This document shows, piece after piece, positions 60,508-64,000 of a DNA stretch of 64,000 nucleotides (positions within the stretch are counted from its first letter, which is position 1; every line of letters begins with the position of its first letter). The notes beneath the pieces are model-generated. The model worked only from the letters and a program-made list of their open reading frames with translations. It ran no database searches and was not told where the DNA came from. The stretch comes from Lachnospiraceae bacterium (GTDB taxonomy: Bacteria > Bacillota > Clostridia > Lachnospirales > Lachnospiraceae), in contig JAAUZD010000023.1 in NCBI GenBank assembly GCA_014804785.1, forward strand, positions 1 to 64,000, given 5' to 3'. Position numbers and translations under genes: made by a program.

Positions 60508-60553
60508 TGGTATACTGCTATAGACAAAATTATGGGGACACTTGTGTCCCTAT
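60508..60553 (+). promoter_or_regulatory. Decarboxylase operon promoter and downstream palindrome
   Basis: TGGTATACT (60508-60516) is a full extended -10 element without a clear -35, which suggests an activator or extended -10 type promoter. Just after the expected start site lies GGGACAC TT GTGTCCC (60535-60550), a perfect seven-base-arm palindrome that extends to ten pairs with one G-U. A repressor bound there would block elongation. Confidence 0.55.
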
Positions 60554-60597
60554 GAATCAAGTTATAATTTTTTTAATATAAAATGGAGGGTTGAAAA

Positions 60598-62028
60598 ATG
60601 AGTACTACTTCACAGGCGAGTCAAAGAATAGCAGCTTTGCTCGATGAAAACAGTTTCGTTGAAATCGGTGCGCAGGTAACAGCAAGAAGCACAGATTTTA
60701 ATCTGAAACAGACTAAAACTCCTTCTGATGGTGTTATTACCGGCTATGGAGTGATAGGCGGCAGCCTTGTGTATGTATACAGCCAGGATGCGTCCGTACT
60801 TGGCGGCAGCGTCGGCGAAATGCATGCAAAGAAAATTGCAAACCTCTATGATCTGGCACTGAAAATGGGAGCGCCCGTAATCGGACTGATTGAATCTGCC
60901 GGACTTAGATTACAGGAAGCAGCAGATGCACTGAATGGATTTGGTGAAATCTACAAAAAGCAGGTAATGAGCTCTGGTGTGATTCCCCAGATTACAGCCA
61001 TTTTTGGTTCCTGCGGCGGCGGACTTGCGCTTTTCCCTACTTTGACAGATTTTACTTTCATGGAAGAAAAGAAAGCAAAATTATTTGTAAATGCGCCCAA
61101 CGCATTGGATGGAAATGAGATCGGCAGATGTGATACATCAGCAGCTTCTTTCCAGAGTGAGGAAGCCGGCATCGTAGATGTAACCGGAGATGAGGCATCC
61201 ATTCTGACACAGATCAGAGAACTGGTGAGCATGCTTCCTTCAAATAATGAAGATGATATGGCATTTGAAGAATGCACGGATGATTTAAATCGTGCATGTG
61301 CTGAAATTGCCGGATGTGTGGGTGATACTTCAATTGCTTTATCCCAGATTGCTGATGATGGTGCAGTTTTTGAAGTAAAGGCAGCATATGCAAAGGAAAT
61401 GGTGACTGCTCTTATCAGATTAAATGGTGTGACAGTAGGCGCTGTTGCGAACCGCAGCGAAGTTTACGGTGAAGACGGCAAGGTAACAGATAAGTTTGAT
61501 ACAGTCCTGACACCTGCAGGTTGTGATAAAGCAGCAGACTTCATTAATTTCTGCGATGCATTTAATATTCCGGTTCTTTCTCTTACGAATGTAAAAGGTT
61601 TCAAGGCGGATAAATGTTCTGAAAAGAAGATTGCAAAAGCAGCAGCAAAGCTTACATATGCGTTTGCTAATGCAACAGTTCCGAAAGTAAATGTTGTGAT
61701 TGGACAGGCATTTGGAAGCGCTTATGTTGCCATGAATTCCAAAGCAATCGGCGCAGACATTACCATGGCATGGCCGGATGCACAGATTGGAACAATGGAT
61801 GCAGGACTTGCTGCAAAGATCATCTGCGACGGTCAGGGAGCAGAGGCAATCGCTGCATGCGCAAAAGAGTATGCCGCACTGCAGACAAGCGCAGCAAGCG
61901 CTGCAGGAAGAGGATATGTGGATCAGATCATAGAGCCAGCAGATACAAGAAAATATGTAATAGGCGCTTTTGAGATGCTGCTTTCCAAGAGGGAAGACCG
62001 TCCTGCCAAAAAACATGGTACAGTTTAG
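60598..62028 (+). CDS. Biotin-dependent carboxyltransferase (MmdA/GcdA-like)
   Basis: A 476-residue carboxyltransferase with two crotonase-fold halves. The N half has DGVITGYGVIGGSLVYVYSQ, the acyl-CoA-binding FGSCGGGLALFPTLTDF, and the C half AFGSAYVAMNSKAIGADI with PDAQIGTMDAG. This is the part that moves CO2 from an acyl-CoA or other acid to biotin. At 476 residues it is shorter than MmdA (about 510). With the gamma-like, biotin-carrier and beta genes that follow it forms a Na+-pumping decarboxylase. Substrate could be methylmalonyl-CoA or glutaconyl-CoA; no oxaloacetate-type alpha subunit is present. GGAGGG precedes the ATG. Confidence 0.88.
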   Translation: MSTTSQASQRIAALLDENSFVEIGAQVTARSTDFNLKQTKTPSDGVITGYGVIGGSLVYVYSQDASVLGGSVGEMHAKKIANLYDLALKMGAPVIGLIESAGLRLQEAADALNGFGEIYKKQVMSSGVIPQITAIFGSCGGGLALFPTLTDFTFMEEKKAKLFVNAPNALDGNEIGRCDTSAASFQSEEAGIVDVTGDEASILTQIRELVSMLPSNNEDDMAFEECTDDLNRACAEIAGCVGDTSIALSQIADDGAVFEVKAAYAKEMVTALIRLNGVTVGAVANRSEVYGEDGKVTDKFDTVLTPAGCDKAADFINFCDAFNIPVLSLTNVKGFKADKCSEKKIAKAAAKLTYAFANATVPKVNVVIGQAFGSAYVAMNSKAIGADITMAWPDAQIGTMDAGLAAKIICDGQGAEAIAACAKEYAALQTSAASAAGRGYVDQIIEPADTRKYVIGAFEMLLSKREDRPAKKHGTV

Positions 62029-62045
62029 AAAGGATGATACTTAAT

Positions 62046-62768
62046 ATGAAAAAATTGTTATTAATATTAGGTATGATTACCTGTATGCTGGGGTTGTCCG
62101 CATGTAGTCAGAAAGAGGAGGCTGCTTCTTTTATGACAGAGAAGGCAGCTGAAGAATATGTGTTGGAGCACATTATCAAGATCAACCAGTATGTTCAGAC
62201 AGACACGAAAGATCAGGTGACTGATCAGGTATGGCTGAAAGCAATCGAAAGCTGGGAACAAGCCGCTTCAGATATGGGTGATTATGAAAAGGTTGTCAGC
62301 ATTAAGTACAATCTACAAGAAAAAGACGGTGTTGTTAATGTCAGAATAAAGGGTTCCAAACGTGAGGCAACGGTAGAATTCGTATTTGATAATGGAGCAA
62401 TCGCCAACGTTACAACAAATGTTGAATATACATTTGGCGAAAAAATGGAAAAAGCATTTTTAAATACAGTTCTCGGTATGGGAACGGTGTTTGTGGTACT
62501 TATTCTGATCAGCCTGATTATCGGATGCTTTGGTTTCATCCCTAAGATTCAGGCAAAATTTGAGAAGAAGTCTAAGAAAGAAGAAGTGAAGAATGCGGCA
62601 GTGGACAATACCATTGCACAGATCATTGAGAAAGAAGAACTTTCGGATGATTACGAGCTGGTTGCTGTTATTTCGGCGGCGATTGCGGCAAGCGAGGGCG
62701 CTTCTTCCACAGACGGATTTGTAGTGAGAAGTATCAGACGCGCGGGAAACAAATGGCAGCGCGCTTAA
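62046..62768 (+). CDS. OadG-like decarboxylase subunit fused to a lipoprotein domain
   Basis: A 240-residue protein. The N-terminus is a lipoprotein signal with lipobox LSAC (Cys19 region) and an outside domain of about 105 residues (FMTEKAAEEYVLEHIIKINQ, then tryptophan-rich turn). A transmembrane helix near 135-162 (LNTVLGMGTVFVVLILISLI) and an OadG-type cytoplasmic tail follow (VAVISAAIAASEGASS). Standard OadG is about 80 residues and lacks the outer domain. I chose the ATG at 62046 because AAAGGA then fits. It holds the complex together and may assist Na+ transport. Confidence 0.82.
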   Translation: MKKLLLILGMITCMLGLSACSQKEEAASFMTEKAAEEYVLEHIIKINQYVQTDTKDQVTDQVWLKAIESWEQAASDMGDYEKVVSIKYNLQEKDGVVNVRIKGSKREATVEFVFDNGAIANVTTNVEYTFGEKMEKAFLNTVLGMGTVFVVLILISLIIGCFGFIPKIQAKFEKKSKKEEVKNAAVDNTIAQIIEKEELSDDYELVAVISAAIAASEGASSTDGFVVRSIRRAGNKWQRA

Positions 62769-62810
62769 ATGAGAATAATGTTGAATTGAAATCACAGGAG
62801 GATTTAAGGA

Positions 62811-63176
62811 ATGAAAAATTATACAATTACCGTAAATGGAAACGTATATGATGTAGTAGTAGAAGAAGGCGCATCCACCGGTGCACCTGCACCCGCAGCG
62901 CCTAAAGCAGCGCCCAAGGCAGCGCCTAAAGCAGCAGCGCCCAAAGCAGCTGGCGGTGCAGGCAGCATCAAGGTAGAGGCTGGAGCAGCAGGTAAGGTAT
63001 TTAAGGTAGAAACAAGTGTGGGACAGGCACTTAAAGCTGGTGATACAGTAGTCATTCTTGAAGCAATGAAGATGGAAATCCCTGTTGTAGCACCTCAGGA
63101 TGGTACCGTAGCAAGTATTGATGTAGCTGTTGGCGATGCTGTTGAGGCAGGTGCTTTGCTGGCAACTCTTAATTAG
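62811..63176 (+). CDS. Biotin carboxyl carrier protein of the decarboxylase
   Basis: A 121-residue protein. The N-terminal strand NYTITVNGNVYDVVVEEG is followed by an Ala-Pro-Lys linker of four PKAA repeats (near residues 28-50) and a biotinyl domain. The biotinylated lysine is in EAMKMEIPV, near residue 86. It swings carboxyl-biotin from the carboxyltransferase to the beta subunit. The flexible linker is typical. AGGAGG precedes the start. Confidence 0.93.
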   Translation: MKNYTITVNGNVYDVVVEEGASTGAPAPAAPKAAPKAAPKAAAPKAAGGAGSIKVEAGAAGKVFKVETSVGQALKAGDTVVILEAMKMEIPVVAPQDGTVASIDVAVGDAVEAGALLATLN

Positions 63177-63210
63177 TACTTTTGCCGAGAAAACAACAGG
63201 AGGTAAAAAA

Positions 63211-64000
63211 ATGGATTACATCGTAACTACACTGTCCAATCTGATTCACCAGACGGCCTTCTTTAATCTTACATGGGGCAACTATCTGATGATTCTTGTG
63301 GCTTGTGTATTTCTTTATCTTGCGATTGCCAAGGGCTTTGAACCATTGCTTTTGACACCTATCGCATTTGGTATGCTGCTTGTCAATATTTATCCTGATA
63401 TTATGATGAGTATTGAGGATTCAGCCAATGGAGCAGGCGGCTTACTGTATTATTTTTATCTCTTAGATGAATGGGCAATCTTACCGTCACTGATTTTCAT
63501 GGGTGTCGGTGCCATGACAGACTTTGGTCCTTTGATTGCAAATCCTAAGAGCTTCTTACTTGGTGCAGCAGCACAGTTCGGTATCTTCGCCGCATATTTT
63601 GGTGCGATTGCAATGGGCTTTAATGACAAGGCAGCGGCAGCAATCTCCATCATCGGCGGTGCAGACGGTCCTACCTCCATTTTCCTTGCGGGAAAGCTGG
63701 GACAGACTGCCTTACTTGGACCGATTGCGGTAGCGGCATATTCCTATATGTCCCTGGTGCCTATTATCCAGCCGCCTATTATGAAACTGTTGACAACTGA
63801 AAAAGAGAGAAAAATCAAGATGGGACAGCTTCGTCCTGTATCTAAGCTTGAAAAGATTCTCTTCCCTATCATTGTAACGATTGTAGTTTGTATGATTCTT
63901 CCTACCACAGCACCCCTTGTTGGTATGCTGATGCTGGGTAATCTGTTCAGAGAGTCCGGTGTGGTAAGGCAGCTGACAGACACAGCCTCCAATGCACTTA
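63211..64000 (+). CDS. Na+-pumping decarboxylase beta subunit (partial, 3' end outside)
   Basis: The first 263 codons of an OadB/MmdB/GcdB-type membrane protein are inside the window. Helices start MDYIVTTLSNLIHQTAF and include the conserved GGADGPTSIFLAGKLG near residues 149-164, which contains the Asp that takes part in Na+ binding, and SLVPIIQPPIMKLLTT. It decarboxylates carboxybiotin and pumps Na+ outward. AGGAGG sits seven bases before the ATG. The gene runs off the end at 64000. Confidence 0.92.
   Translation, partial: MDYIVTTLSNLIHQTAFFNLTWGNYLMILVACVFLYLAIAKGFEPLLLTPIAFGMLLVNIYPDIMMSIEDSANGAGGLLYYFYLLDEWAILPSLIFMGVGAMTDFGPLIANPKSFLLGAAAQFGIFAAYFGAIAMGFNDKAAAAISIIGGADGPTSIFLAGKLGQTALLGPIAVAAYSYMSLVPIIQPPIMKLLTTEKERKIKMGQLRPVSKLEKILFPIIVTIVVCMILPTTAPLVGMLMLGNLFRESGVVRQLTDTASNAL

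Noticed and set aside
61420-62016. 198-residue Cys-rich frame on the - strand opposite the carboxyltransferase
   Set aside because: Cysteines arise from reversed Ala/Gly codons (gca/tgc); overlaps a strong gene.
1-64000. CRISPR array, prophage, IS or tRNA genes
   Set aside because: No regularly spaced repeats, transposase, integrase or tRNA-like structure was seen; short tRNA genes could still have been missed by eye.

Overview
The window reads as chromosomal DNA from a low-to-moderate GC, anaerobic member of the Firmicutes, most likely the family Lachnospiraceae. I infer this from the gene families, not from any database search. The indicators are a PreA-type dihydropyrimidine dehydrogenase with extra Fe-S motifs, a giant double acyl-CoA dehydratase activase beside a DUF4317 protein, DUF4474 and TPR-DUF4037-DUF4125 proteins, an alpha2-type glycyl-tRNA synthetase, a SpoIID-domain LysM protein, and a biotin-dependent Na+-pumping decarboxylase operon. 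I saw no tRNA, rRNA, CRISPR array, prophage or insertion sequence. Genes are dense and mostly on the + strand.

Layout. 1-2.6 kb: the end of a LytTR response regulator, an AgrC-like histidine kinase overlapping an uncharacterised protein, and a broken paralogue of that protein. 3.1-4.8 kb: a membrane chemoreceptor followed by what looks like a remnant of another receptor. 4.8-8.1 kb: MarR regulator with two MATE exporters. 8.2-15.9 kb: a SpoIID/LysM wall protein, a CLC channel, a CPA1 antiporter with a CPBP protease, and a phosphoesterase with a DUF4474 protein. 16.1-24.4 kb: TPR-DUF4037-DUF4125 protein, amidase, MATE exporter, HAD phosphatase, a GntR(YtrA)-ABC exporter operon, and a Cof-type phosphatase. 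24.5-34.7 kb: aroA, hflX, an RluF-like pseudouridine synthase, an NAD+ DNA ligase, metA, preA, two small proteins and a degenerate EAL-HDOD protein. 34.8-40.2 kb (- strand): DUF4317 gene and the 1427-residue activase. 40.5-42.6 kb: rhomboid-like protein with a zinc finger, a sigma-like protein lacking region 4, and its small partner. 42.7 kb: a promoter-plus-terminator unit that looks like a small RNA. 42.9-53.7 kb: M16C peptidase, DUF4349 lipoprotein, era, recO, lipoprotein, glyS, alaS, rpsU. 53.9-60.5 kb: CmpB-family membrane protein, two DD-carboxypeptidases, a phosphoesterase, scpA-scpB, asparaginase. 60.5-64 kb: carboxyltransferase, OadG-like subunit, biotin carrier and the start of the OadB-like Na+ pump, cut by the window end.

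Most of this is core metabolism, translation, envelope and segregation. The points that stand out are the sigma-like protein without a promoter-recognition domain, the candidate ~95-nt RNA at 42.72-42.81 kb, the pseudoprotease rhomboid with zinc finger, the TPR-nucleotidyltransferase-DUF4125 fusion, MetA with the acetyl-CoA-type Glu111, the lipoprotein-fused OadG subunit, and several palindromic operators placed exactly on recognisable promoters. No complete new defence or mobile system was found. Start codons were chosen by ribosome binding site and family N-terminus where the longest frame looked wrong.
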